A stretch of DNA of 49,704 nt from Chloroflexota bacterium (GTDB taxonomy: Bacteria; Chloroflexota; Limnocylindria; P2-11E): the NCBI GenBank assembly GCA_005887995.1, contig VBJD01000084.1, positions 1 to 49,704 of the forward strand, written 5' to 3'. Below, piece by piece: positions 41,511-49,647 of this stretch. The translations under genes were made by a program, and so were the position numbers. The notes beneath the pieces are model-generated. The model was not told the DNA's origin and did not search any database. It saw only the letters and a program-made list of their open reading frames with translations. Each line of letters starts with the position of its first letter. Positions within the stretch are counted from its first letter, which is position 1.

Positions 41511-42803
41511 CTAGCCGCTGCCGGGCTGCTCCGAGCCCGCCGTCACCGCTGCGACCGGATCGGGGAGGCCGCGGAACGAGCGCACCTCCGCGGTGCGCGC
41601 GTTCACCGCGACGAGCACGAGCGCGATGGCGGCCGCGCCCGAGGCGAGCGCGAAGTGCGGCCCGCCGGCTGCGACTGCGATCCCCGATTCGAACTGCGCC
41701 GCCTGCGTGAAGCCGCGTCCGGCGAGCAGCACCGTCGAGAGCGTGCGACCGCGGTAGGCCTCGTCCGTCTGGAGTTGGAACATCGTGTTGCGCATCGCCG
41801 TCCAGTACGCATCGGTGATCGACGCCGCCACGATGACGGCCGCGGCGATCTCGAAGCTGCTCGTCGCGGCGAGGAGCGCGAGGGCGACGCAGTACGCGCC
41901 GCCCGCCACGATCATCGCGCGGCCCTTGTGCTCGACGTCGCCGGTCACGACGAGTCCGGCGGTCCCGACCAGCGCGCCGAACGCCTGCGCGCTGAGGAGC
42001 AGGCCGAGACCTTCAGGGCCCGCACGCAGCACGTCGTGCGCGAGGATCGTGATGATCGCGGTGTTCAGGCCGAAGAGGCTGTGCATCGACTCGAGGATGA
42101 GCACCGACCGGAGCAGGGGACGGCGGAACGTGTACCGCAAGCCGTCGAGAATGTCGGTCGTCAGTCGCGAGGTCGCGCGCGTCGCGGCGCGCGGCACCTT
42201 CATGAGCGCGAGCGCTACGAGGATCGCCGCGTAGCTCGCGACGTTCACGAAGTACGAGACCGCCGGGCCGAAGGCGGCGATGACGACGCCCGCGATCGCA
42301 GGGCCGACGAGGCGTCCGAGCCGGAACACCGCGCCGTTGAGCACGACCGCGCTCTGCATCTCCGCGCGCGGCACGAGCCCGGGGAACAGCGCGCGTCGTG
42401 CCGGTGCGTCAAAAGACCCGAGCGCGCCGTTCACCCCGCTGAAAACGTAGATGTGCCAGGGCAGCACCCATCCGCCGAGCACGAGCGTGCCGAGCACGAG
42501 CGACGACAGCGCGAAGCCGCTCTGCGTGACGAAGAGCAGCCGCCGGCGGTCGGTGCGGTCTGCGATGGCTCCGCCGAAGAGACCGAAGATGATGATCGAC
42601 GCGGCGCGGATGGCGCCCGCAAGGCCGAGGAGGATCGGATCGGCGGTGATCTGATACAGGAGCCACGACGTCGTCGTGGTCTCCATCCAGTCGCCGATCT
42701 GCGAGACGGTGAGCCCGCTGAAGTAGAGCGCGAAGTCGCGGTGACGGAGCGGGCGGAGCCCGGGGAAGAGCTGACTCAGGATTAGGATTCTCGCGGTGTT
42801 CAC
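41511..42803 (-). CDS. MFS transporter (enterobactin-exporter/MFS_3-like)
   Basis: FPGLRPLRHRDFALYFSGLTVSQIGDWMETTTTSWLLYQITADPILLGLAGAIRAASIIIFGLFGGAIADRTDRRRLL. Confidence 0.88.
   Translation of the reverse strand: MNTARILILSQLFPGLRPLRHRDFALYFSGLTVSQIGDWMETTTTSWLLYQITADPILLGLAGAIRAASIIIFGLFGGAIADRTDRRRLLFVTQSGFALSSLVLGTLVLGGWVLPWHIYVFSGVNGALGSFDAPARRALFPGLVPRAEMQSAVVLNGAVFRLGRLVGPAIAGVVIAAFGPAVSYFVNVASYAAILVALALMKVPRAATRATSRLTTDILDGLRYTFRRPLLRSVLILESMHSLFGLNTAIITILAHDVLRAGPEGLGLLLSAQAFGALVGTAGLVVTGDVEHKGRAMIVAGGAYCVALALLAATSSFEIAAAVIVAASITDAYWTAMRNTMFQLQTDEAYRGRTLSTVLLAGRGFTQAAQFESGIAVAAGGPHFALASGAAAIALVLVAVNARTAEVRSFRGLPDPVAAVTAGSEQPGSG
42783..42788 (+). promoter_or_regulatory. putative -10 of leaderless promoter (TAGGAT-N7-GTG)
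   Basis: TAGGAT TCTCGCG GTG42796. Confidence 0.45.
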
Positions 42804-43560
42804 GCCGGTGCGGCAATCGCGAGCGAGTGGCGAGATCGTCTCGCAGATCGAGCGCGCCATCTTCGCCGGCGAGCTTTCGGCCGGTGACCGGCTTCAGTCG
42901 GAGCGAGAGCTCGCCGAGCAGTTCGGCGTCTCGCGCATCACGGTGCGAGACGCGCTGCGAGTGCTCGAGGCGCGCGGCCTCATCCGCGTGAAGGTCGGTG
43001 CCATGGGCGGCGCGTTCGTCGCGGACGCCAACACCGACCGCGTCGCCGAGTCGATCTCGACGATGATCCGGCTCAAGCGGATGACGCTCTCCGAGCTCGC
43101 CGAGGCGCGGACGGTCGTCGAGGCCGCGACCGCGTCACTTGCGGCACAGCGCGCCGATGCCGGTGCGGTGAGCCGCCTCCAGCAGAACGTGGAGCGTGCG
43201 CGGCCGCTTCTACGCGAGCCGATCACGCATGCCGACGCGAGCATGGACTTCCACGTCGAGCTCGCGCACGCGGCGCGAAACGAGGTCCTCGAGGCCACGG
43301 TCGAGGCGTACCGCGAGCTACTCGTGCCGTCGATCCGCGACCTGCGCGACGAGAAGTCGGGCCGCGCGACCCAGAAGGCGCACGAGGAGATCGTCGAGGC
43401 GGTACGCCGTCATGACCCCGAGGGCGCTCGCGAGATCATGCTCACGCACCTCAACGACTTCGAGAAGCGCCTGCGGCGCAGCCTCTCGACGCGCGCCGAT
43501 GGCGCGGCGGTCCGATCCCTGTCCAGCGCTCGTCTTATTCGGCAGCGGTCCGCCAAATGA
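42796..43560 (+). CDS. GntR-family transcriptional regulator, FadR/FCD subfamily
   Basis: SGEIVSQIERAIFAGELSAGDRLQSERELAEQFGVSRITVRDALRVLEARGLIRVKVGAMGGAFV (wHTH) and C-terminal FCD with MDFHVELAHAARNEVLEATVEAYRELL. Confidence 0.93.
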   Translation: MFTPVRQSRASGEIVSQIERAIFAGELSAGDRLQSERELAEQFGVSRITVRDALRVLEARGLIRVKVGAMGGAFVADANTDRVAESISTMIRLKRMTLSELAEARTVVEAATASLAAQRADAGAVSRLQQNVERARPLLREPITHADASMDFHVELAHAARNEVLEATVEAYRELLVPSIRDLRDEKSGRATQKAHEEIVEAVRRHDPEGAREIMLTHLNDFEKRLRRSLSTRADGAAVRSLSSARLIRQRSAK

Positions 43561-43573
43561 CCGCGAAGCGGAC

Positions 43574-44170
43574 GTGAGCCTGCCGCGACGGATCGTCGTC
43601 GCGATCTCGGGCGCGTCCGGTGCGATCTACGGGGTCCGCGCGGTCGAGACGATCCGCGAGGACCGGTCCGTCGAGCTCCACCTCATCATCTCCGCGGGCG
43701 CGAAGGCGACGATCGAGTACGAGACGGATCGCTCCGTAGCCGATGTCGCGAAGCTCGCCGACGTGGTGCACGAGGAGAAGGACCTCGCCGCGACGATCGC
43801 GAGCGGATCGTTCCAGACGCACGGGATGCTCGTCGCGCCATGCAGCATCCGCACGCTCTCAGCGATCGCCATCGCGCTCAACGACAACCTCATCGTCCGC
43901 GCGGCGGACGTGCACCTGAAGGAGCGTCGGAAGCTCGTGCTCATGGTCCGCGAGACGCCGCTCAACGCGACGCACCTGCGACTCATGCACGAGGCCACGC
44001 TCGCGGGCGCGGTGATCCTTCCACCAGTGCCTGGCTTCTATCAGCGGCCGAAGACGCTGATGGACCTCGTCGATCACAGCGTGGGCAAGGCGCTCGACCA
44101 GCTCGGCATCGAGCACTCGCTCTTCGAACGCTGGAGCGGCATCCGCCCATCGTCAACGCGCGCTGAGTGA
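43574..44170 (+). CDS. UbiX-type flavin prenyltransferase
   Basis: RIVVAISGASGAIYGVRAVETI, SGSFQTHGMLVAPCSIRTLSAIA, PPVPGFYQRPKTLMDLVDHSVGKALDQLGI. Confidence 0.93.
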   Translation: MSLPRRIVVAISGASGAIYGVRAVETIREDRSVELHLIISAGAKATIEYETDRSVADVAKLADVVHEEKDLAATIASGSFQTHGMLVAPCSIRTLSAIAIALNDNLIVRAADVHLKERRKLVLMVRETPLNATHLRLMHEATLAGAVILPPVPGFYQRPKTLMDLVDHSVGKALDQLGIEHSLFERWSGIRPSSTRAE

Positions 44171-45417
44171 CGCGCGCCTTCCACGGCGAGCGCGGCTCGT
44201 TCGCGCTCATGCTCGCGATCGCGACGTCGCTCACGACGGCGAAGGGCACCGTCGAGATCGTCTATCCGCCGTACCTCGCCGGCTACGGGTACTCGCTCTC
44301 GCTGATCGGCTTCCTGACGTCCGTCATCGCGTTCCTCCAGCTCTTCTCGCGCGTACCCGCTGGCGTCGCGTATCGCGCTCATCGCGCCCAGCGTCAGTAC
44401 GCGATCGCGCTCGTCCTGTTCGCCGCGACCATCGGCGGCTTCGCCTTTGCGCAGGGCCACGGCGTGGCCATCGCGGCGCTCTCGGCGCTGCACGGGCTCG
44501 CGTTCGGGGCGCTCGGCACCCTTGGGCTCGCGCTCGCCATCGATCTCTCGGGAGGCCGGAGGGCAGGTCCGGCGATGGCGTGGTACACGGCCGCGATCTC
44601 GACGGGCTACGCCCTCGGTTCGCTCATCGGCGGCTCGCTCGCGGAGACGATCGGCATGGCGCAGACGCTGGCGATCATCGCGGTGCTCCCGCTGCTCGCC
44701 GCGGGCGCGGTCTTCGCGCTCCCGTCGCTCGCAGGCGCGCCGCAAGTCTTCGACCGCGGCACCGGAGTCCGCGGGCTTCTCGCCGCGGGCGCTCGTCTCG
44801 ACAGCCGCGTCTGGCTCGCGGTCGTCATCGTCCTCTACTTGAACGTGCAACGGGACGCGCTGGACACGTTCTTCCCGATCTTCGGACCGACGGTGGGGAT
44901 CTCTTTCGCGGTCGTTGGCGTGCTGCGCGCGATCAAGAGCGGCGCTGGGGTCTTCATGCGCCTCACCATCGCCGTCCTCCTCCACGCGGTCGACTACCGG
45001 CGCGTCACCCTCATCGCCGTCGTCGCGCTCGCGGCGGGGACGTTCGTCGTGCCCATGACCTCGTCCGTCGTCGTGCTTGGAGCGATCTTCATCGTGCTTG
45101 GGCTGTGCGGAGGCGTTCTGCGCGCCACGAGCGCCGCGAACATCGCCGAACTACGCAGCGAAGGCCGCGACGTCGGACTCGCCTCCGGTGTGTACAACAT
45201 GGGTCTCGACATCGGCGGCATCATCGGCCCGGCGCTCGGTGGCGCGATCGCGAGTGTCGTCGGCATCGGCTCGATGTTCCAGATCGTCGCGATCGGATCG
45301 TTCGCGGCATGGCTGGTCGTCGCGCTCTCGAGCGCGACGACGCGCGAGGCTGCCGGGCTCGCGAAACGTCATACCATTGGACCAGCAGCGACGACCGGAG
45401 GAGAGCACCGTGGGTGA
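44167..45417 (+). CDS. MFS transporter
   Basis: About 12 TM; GVAYRAHRAQRQYAIALVLFAATIGGFAFAQGHGVAIAALSALHGLAFGALGTLGLALAIDLSGGRRAGPAMAWYTAAISTGYALGSLIGG; GTGA overlap. Confidence 0.86.
   Translation: MTRAFHGERGSFALMLAIATSLTTAKGTVEIVYPPYLAGYGYSLSLIGFLTSVIAFLQLFSRVPAGVAYRAHRAQRQYAIALVLFAATIGGFAFAQGHGVAIAALSALHGLAFGALGTLGLALAIDLSGGRRAGPAMAWYTAAISTGYALGSLIGGSLAETIGMAQTLAIIAVLPLLAAGAVFALPSLAGAPQVFDRGTGVRGLLAAGARLDSRVWLAVVIVLYLNVQRDALDTFFPIFGPTVGISFAVVGVLRAIKSGAGVFMRLTIAVLLHAVDYRRVTLIAVVALAAGTFVVPMTSSVVVLGAIFIVLGLCGGVLRATSAANIAELRSEGRDVGLASGVYNMGLDIGGIIGPALGGAIASVVGIGSMFQIVAIGSFAAWLVVALSSATTREAAGLAKRHTIGPAATTGGEHRG
45362..45380. promoter_or_regulatory. candidate GntR/FadR-type operator (site 3, weaker left arm)
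   Basis: CGAAACGT-CAT-ACCATTGG, 29 nt upstream of the bicupin start; ATACCATTGGACC identical to site 2. Confidence 0.4.
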
Positions 45418-46447
45418 AGACCAGCGCACGTTCCTGCGCGGCTTCGGCTCGGAGACATATGGGCTCGGGAAATTCCGAGAGCAGCAGCGCGGACTCGATC
45501 GCGTGCGCAAGGCCGGCACGGTCACCGACGACGCGAGCGTGGGCCACTCCGGCGACTCGGACGAGGGAAAGTCGCGGACCTGGTGGATGGTCGGGCCGGG
45601 TGACGATGACTTCCTGAGCCAGACACTGCAGGTGCACTTCGTCGAGCTTCTCCCCGGTGGCGAGAACCACGGGCACGGGCATCAGAACGAGGCGCATTTC
45701 TACATCCTCGAAGGCGCGGGCTACGAGATCCACGACGGGAAGCGATACGAATGGAACAAGGACGACCTCGTCATCGTCCACACCGACAGCAAGCACAAGC
45801 ATCACAACCGCTCGCAGACCGAGCGCGCGCTCGCGCTCGTGCTGAAGGCGAAGACCACGTGGATGCTCCTCGGCATGTGGCAGCAGGGTCGCTCCGCACC
45901 GTTCAACGCCGACGGCAAGTACGGCCCGCGCGTGGAGTGGTCGAAGCTTTGGACTCCGGGGTGGGAGAACAAGAAGAAGGTCATCAGCCCCGCGGACACT
46001 CGCTGGGAGACCACCCGCGACGGCAAGGTCCGCGTGATCCTCTCACCCGACCGTACCGACGCCCGAACCCACAGCCTCGATCTCTACCAACAGGAGATCC
46101 CCGTCGGGAGCCGCACCGGGAAGCACTGGCACATGTCGGACGAGATCGTGTACGTCATCTCCGGCAGCGGCCAGAGCCTGCAGTGGGACGTCGAGCACGA
46201 GATCGACGACAAGTACTACGCGCGCATTCCGAACGAGCCGTCGAAGTGGAACTTCAGCGCGGGTGACGTCGTCTACGTCCCGACGAACACCGTGCACCAG
46301 ATCGTGAACACCGGCCGCCAGCCGCTCGTCGTCCTCGTCGCGCAGAACCGGCTCTTCAAGCTCATCGGGTACGACAACGTCCACTACTTCGAGGACGCGC
46401 CGGAGTTCTCGGGCAAGCGCGAGAAGCAGGCAGTCGCAGCGGACTGA
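45410..46447 (+). CDS. two-domain cupin protein (gentisate dioxygenase-like bicupin)
   Basis: HGHGHQNEAHFYILEGAGYEIHDGKRYEWNKDDLVIVHTDSKHKHHN and GKHWHMSDEIVYVISGSG...VYVPTNTVHQIVN; SD GGAGGAGAG. Confidence 0.82.
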   Translation: MGEDQRTFLRGFGSETYGLGKFREQQRGLDRVRKAGTVTDDASVGHSGDSDEGKSRTWWMVGPGDDDFLSQTLQVHFVELLPGGENHGHGHQNEAHFYILEGAGYEIHDGKRYEWNKDDLVIVHTDSKHKHHNRSQTERALALVLKAKTTWMLLGMWQQGRSAPFNADGKYGPRVEWSKLWTPGWENKKKVISPADTRWETTRDGKVRVILSPDRTDARTHSLDLYQQEIPVGSRTGKHWHMSDEIVYVISGSGQSLQWDVEHEIDDKYYARIPNEPSKWNFSAGDVVYVPTNTVHQIVNTGRQPLVVLVAQNRLFKLIGYDNVHYFEDAPEFSGKREKQAVAAD

Positions 46448-46555
46448 CCTCACACGCGCCCAGCGACCTTCGATCGTGCGAAAGCCTGCCTGTGCCCTTG
46501 CGGCGCGCCGCGGCGTGACTATGCTTCCGCGCCATCTCGGAGGGAGGCTCACACG

Positions 46556-47056
46556 ATGCTGCGTATCGCTGTTGCGTTCGCCTTCGCGGTCGGGCTCACG
46601 TTCTCGTTCGGCGCGTCGGCCGCGCTCGCCACGGCGTGTCCGTCCACGACTCAGACATTCCCGGTCGCCATCGCGCTCCCGAACGGCACTACGACGATCG
46701 CCACGGTCGTCCTCGGTCCTGAGACGGGGTCGCTCGAAACGACCTGCAGCGGCGCGTTCACGGTCCGGCTTACGCGCTACGGCTTCAGTTACACGATCGG
46801 CGCTGGAACCTTCACCGCGACGCACAACAACGGCGTGCAGGCGACGTTCACCGGCGCGCTCTTCGGCGTCGTACCGTTCAGCGGAACGCTGAACTACGAC
46901 GCGACGACGATGGCCGGCGTGGCCGTGGTGACGTTCCCGACACTGCGGGTGACGGTGACGACGACGTTCGCGAACGCTGGTGGCTCGTTCGTCGTGACAG
47001 GTGTTCAGCTCACGCGGATCGCGGCGCCCGTCCTGGCTGGCGGAGGCGACGACTAG
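46556..47056 (+). CDS. hypothetical secreted protein
   Basis: Signal peptide MLRIAVAFAFAVGLTFSFGASAALA; Thr-rich beta-type body; SD GGAGGGAGG. Confidence 0.65.
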   Translation: MLRIAVAFAFAVGLTFSFGASAALATACPSTTQTFPVAIALPNGTTTIATVVLGPETGSLETTCSGAFTVRLTRYGFSYTIGAGTFTATHNNGVQATFTGALFGVVPFSGTLNYDATTMAGVAVVTFPTLRVTVTTTFANAGGSFVVTGVQLTRIAAPVLAGGGDD

Positions 47057-47475
47057 TCCCGCAGCCTCCGCGCGATCATTTCGAGATCCGCGGTGTCGAT
47101 GGGTCGGACGTCCCACGCATGACGGATCGCGTCGCCGCTCCGCCGAGGCAGGACGTGCACGTGGAAATGGAAAACGGTCTGAAAGCCCGCTGGCTCGTTG
47201 GCTTGATAGAGGGTGACGCCTTCGCAACCGAGGCGGGCACGCTGGCGCTCCGCGACCGCCTTGACAGTGATGATCACGTGACGCAGATCGTCCGGCGCGA
47301 TATCAAAGATGTTCCTGCTGTGCCGCTTCGGTATGACGAGCGTGTGACCTTCGACCGCTGACGGACGCGCGATGAACGCCAGCGTGTACTCATCCTCAGC
47401 GACTTTCGCGCTCGGCAAGGCACCACAGACGATCTGGCAGAAGATGCACTCAGGCGTGGCGTCGTGCGCGCTCAA
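47053..47475 (-). CDS. HIT-family protein
   Basis: CIFCQIVCGALPSAKVAEDEYTLAFIARPSAVEGHTLVIPKRHSRNIFD...FHFHVHVLPR. Confidence 0.92.
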   Translation of the reverse strand: MSAHDATPECIFCQIVCGALPSAKVAEDEYTLAFIARPSAVEGHTLVIPKRHSRNIFDIAPDDLRHVIITVKAVAERQRARLGCEGVTLYQANEPAGFQTVFHFHVHVLPRRSGDAIRHAWDVRPIDTADLEMIARRLRD

Positions 47476-48494
47476 GCGCGCGCGGTCGTGGCGACGACCT
47501 CAGCCATACCTGAGCGCACACCGCGGCGCCGCAACTCATTCTCAAAGATCTGTCGGATCCGTGGATCTTCGTCTTCGTAGTCGATCTGACGTCCGCCTGC
47601 TTTGACGGACTTGTCCATGCCCTCGAACGTCTTGCGCTTGTCCGCGATCGTCGGGTAGCGCATTCCGCCGAACGCGATCGCGAGGTAGCGCGCAGGCTCG
47701 CCGCCGGTGTTGAAGTGCTGGTGGAAGAGCATGTCCGTCGGAGTGAAGACGCTGCCGAACTTCCAGTCGAACCGCTTGAAGTCGGGATCGCCTTCATGCC
47801 AGTAGAGGCTGTACCCGTGGCCTGAGACCGTGAAGACGTGGAAGTCCGCGCCGTGGCGGTGGGCCTTCTTGTACGTGCCGACCGGCATCTCGCTGATGTG
47901 CGCGTGCATCGTCCCGTCGGCGAGCGCGAAGACGATGTTGCTCGAGCCGCCGCCACGCTCGTCCCACCGCTTGAGCTCGAGGGTACGCAGGTCGGGCACA
48001 AAGTTCGTCTCCCAGATGTGGCGGCCCGGCGCCCGCGGGATAAGCCTGCCGTCGCCCTCGTTGTAGCGCGCATCGCCGAATCGCTCAGGGAACGTCGCGT
48101 CGTTCTCGAAGATGAACGACTCACTGCGGAAGACGTTGAACACCAGGGGCAGGTCGGTGACCGCCGCGAAGCGTGCCGGCTTCTGACCGCTGCCGTTGAA
48201 GTGCTGGTAACGCGCGTTGAGCGGCAGCGCGAAGAGGCTGCCCTCGCGCCACTCGAAGGAACGCTTTCCCTCGGGTGCATCCAGCGTCGTGCTCCCGCGG
48301 CCGCTCAGCACGTACACGACCGCTTCGTACAGATGCCGCTGCGGAGAAGTCCGCGAGCCGGGCGGGATCTCGCAGACGTACATGTCGGCGAAGTCACCGC
48401 GACCGCGGCAGAGCGCATAGGCGCCGAGCGCGTCCATGCGCGGCCAGCGCGCGACCTCGACGGAGAGTAGGTCGAAGCCGAAGTCTTCGCGCAC
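47472..48494 (-). CDS. cupin-domain protein (two cupin domains)
   Basis: PQRHLYEAVVYVLSGRGSTTL and AHRHGADFHVFTVSGHGYSLYW. Frame upstream of GTG48494 encodes PPPFLADPYADFIRAEGVPVREDFGFDL, a plausible native N-terminus. Confidence 0.82.
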   Translation of the reverse strand: MREDFGFDLLSVEVARWPRMDALGAYALCRGRGDFADMYVCEIPPGSRTSPQRHLYEAVVYVLSGRGSTTLDAPEGKRSFEWREGSLFALPLNARYQHFNGSGQKPARFAAVTDLPLVFNVFRSESFIFENDATFPERFGDARYNEGDGRLIPRAPGRHIWETNFVPDLRTLELKRWDERGGGSSNIVFALADGTMHAHISEMPVGTYKKAHRHGADFHVFTVSGHGYSLYWHEGDPDFKRFDWKFGSVFTPTDMLFHQHFNTGGEPARYLAIAFGGMRYPTIADKRKTFEGMDKSVKAGGRQIDYEDEDPRIRQIFENELRRRGVRSGMAEVVATTARA

Positions 48495-48541
48495 CGGGAC
48501 TCCCTCGGCACGAATGAAGTCGGCGTATGGATCCGCGAGGA

Positions 48542-48569
48542 ACGGAGGAGGGCTCGTGCCCTCCTCCGT
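48542..48569 (-). terminator. perfect 12-bp stem, 4-nt loop hairpin between SBP and cupin genes
   Basis: ACGGAGGAGGGC-TCGT-GCCCTCCTCCGT, 13 nt past the SBP stop at 48583; no U-tract, and one arm is SD-like. Confidence 0.6.
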
Positions 48570-48582
48570 GCGACGAGACGTG

Positions 48583-49647
48583 TTAGCCGCCGAGCTTGCG
48601 GTCTTGCGCGCTCTTCACGAACGACGTGTCGAGCATCTTGCTGATGTCCACGCTCTTGATCTTGTCGTTGTCCGGTCCGAGGATGGCGACCGCGTCCTTG
48701 AACTGCTCCACCGCCGGGAATGGATACACCGGCGTTACCGGCGAGCTGCCGCCGATGAAGAAGTTGTACGCGTGCGTCGGGGACTCGTCCTCGGTGATCT
48801 TGAAGTACTTCTTGAGGACCGCGACCGAGCCGTCCTTGTCCTTGGCCATGCGCGAGCGCGCGATGACCGTCGCGTCGACATACGCCTGGACAACGTCCTT
48901 GTTCTCAGTCCAGAACTTGCGCTGCACGATGATCCCGGTGTTCGCGGCCGGCAGCTTCTGCGAGGCGAGGTCGAGGATCACGTTGAGACCGGCCTTGACG
49001 AGCTCCTGGTCCTCCGGTGGGTCGTCGACGCCCGCGTCGACCGAGCCGTTAAGGAGGCCCTGGGTGCGGAGCGTGTGCGAGCCAAGTGCGACGATCTGGA
49101 CGTCCTTGTCGGGATCGATGCCGTTCGCCTTGAGGGCAGCGCGCGTCGCGATGTCCGACGAGCCGCCCTTGTTGGAAACGCCGACCTTCTTGCCCTTGAG
49201 GTCGTTCAGCGTCTTGATCGCCTTCTGCGCGTAGAGCAGGTACGGATAGACCGGCGCCATGTTGCCGACCATCACGAGGTCGGCGCCCCCGGCGACGCCC
49301 GAGAGAGCCTCGGAGCCGCCGAACTGGCCGATCTGGATCTGGTTCGCGAGAAGCGCCGCGCTCGTCTGCGCGCCACCACTGATCGATTGCATGTCGACGT
49401 CGAGTCCGCGCTCCTTGAAGATGCCCTTCTCGAACGCGTACCACATGACCCAGTCATCCGCGCTGATGTTGCTGTACGCCGCGACGACCTTCTTGCAGCA
49501 GGCCATCGGCTTGTCCGCCGGCCCGCTCGCCGTTGCCTGTGCTTGCGTCGCGGCGGTCGTTGGGGTTGCCGTCGACGCCGGTTGTCCACCGCACGCCGCG
49601 ACGAGCATCGCGATGACAGCCGCGAAGACCACCAGTCTCAGCCTCAT
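48583..49647 (-). CDS. ABC transporter substrate-binding lipoprotein (NMT1/THI5-like)
   Basis: MRLRLVVFAAVIAMLVAACGG lipobox; DLKGKKVGVSNKGGSSDIATRAALKANGIDPDKDVQIVALGSHTLRTQGLLNGSVDAGVDDPPEDQEL. Confidence 0.88.
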   Translation of the reverse strand: MRLRLVVFAAVIAMLVAACGGQPASTATPTTAATQAQATASGPADKPMACCKKVVAAYSNISADDWVMWYAFEKGIFKERGLDVDMQSISGGAQTSAALLANQIQIGQFGGSEALSGVAGGADLVMVGNMAPVYPYLLYAQKAIKTLNDLKGKKVGVSNKGGSSDIATRAALKANGIDPDKDVQIVALGSHTLRTQGLLNGSVDAGVDDPPEDQELVKAGLNVILDLASQKLPAANTGIIVQRKFWTENKDVVQAYVDATVIARSRMAKDKDGSVAVLKKYFKITEDESPTHAYNFFIGGSSPVTPVYPFPAVEQFKDAVAILGPDNDKIKSVDISKMLDTSFVKSAQDRKLGG

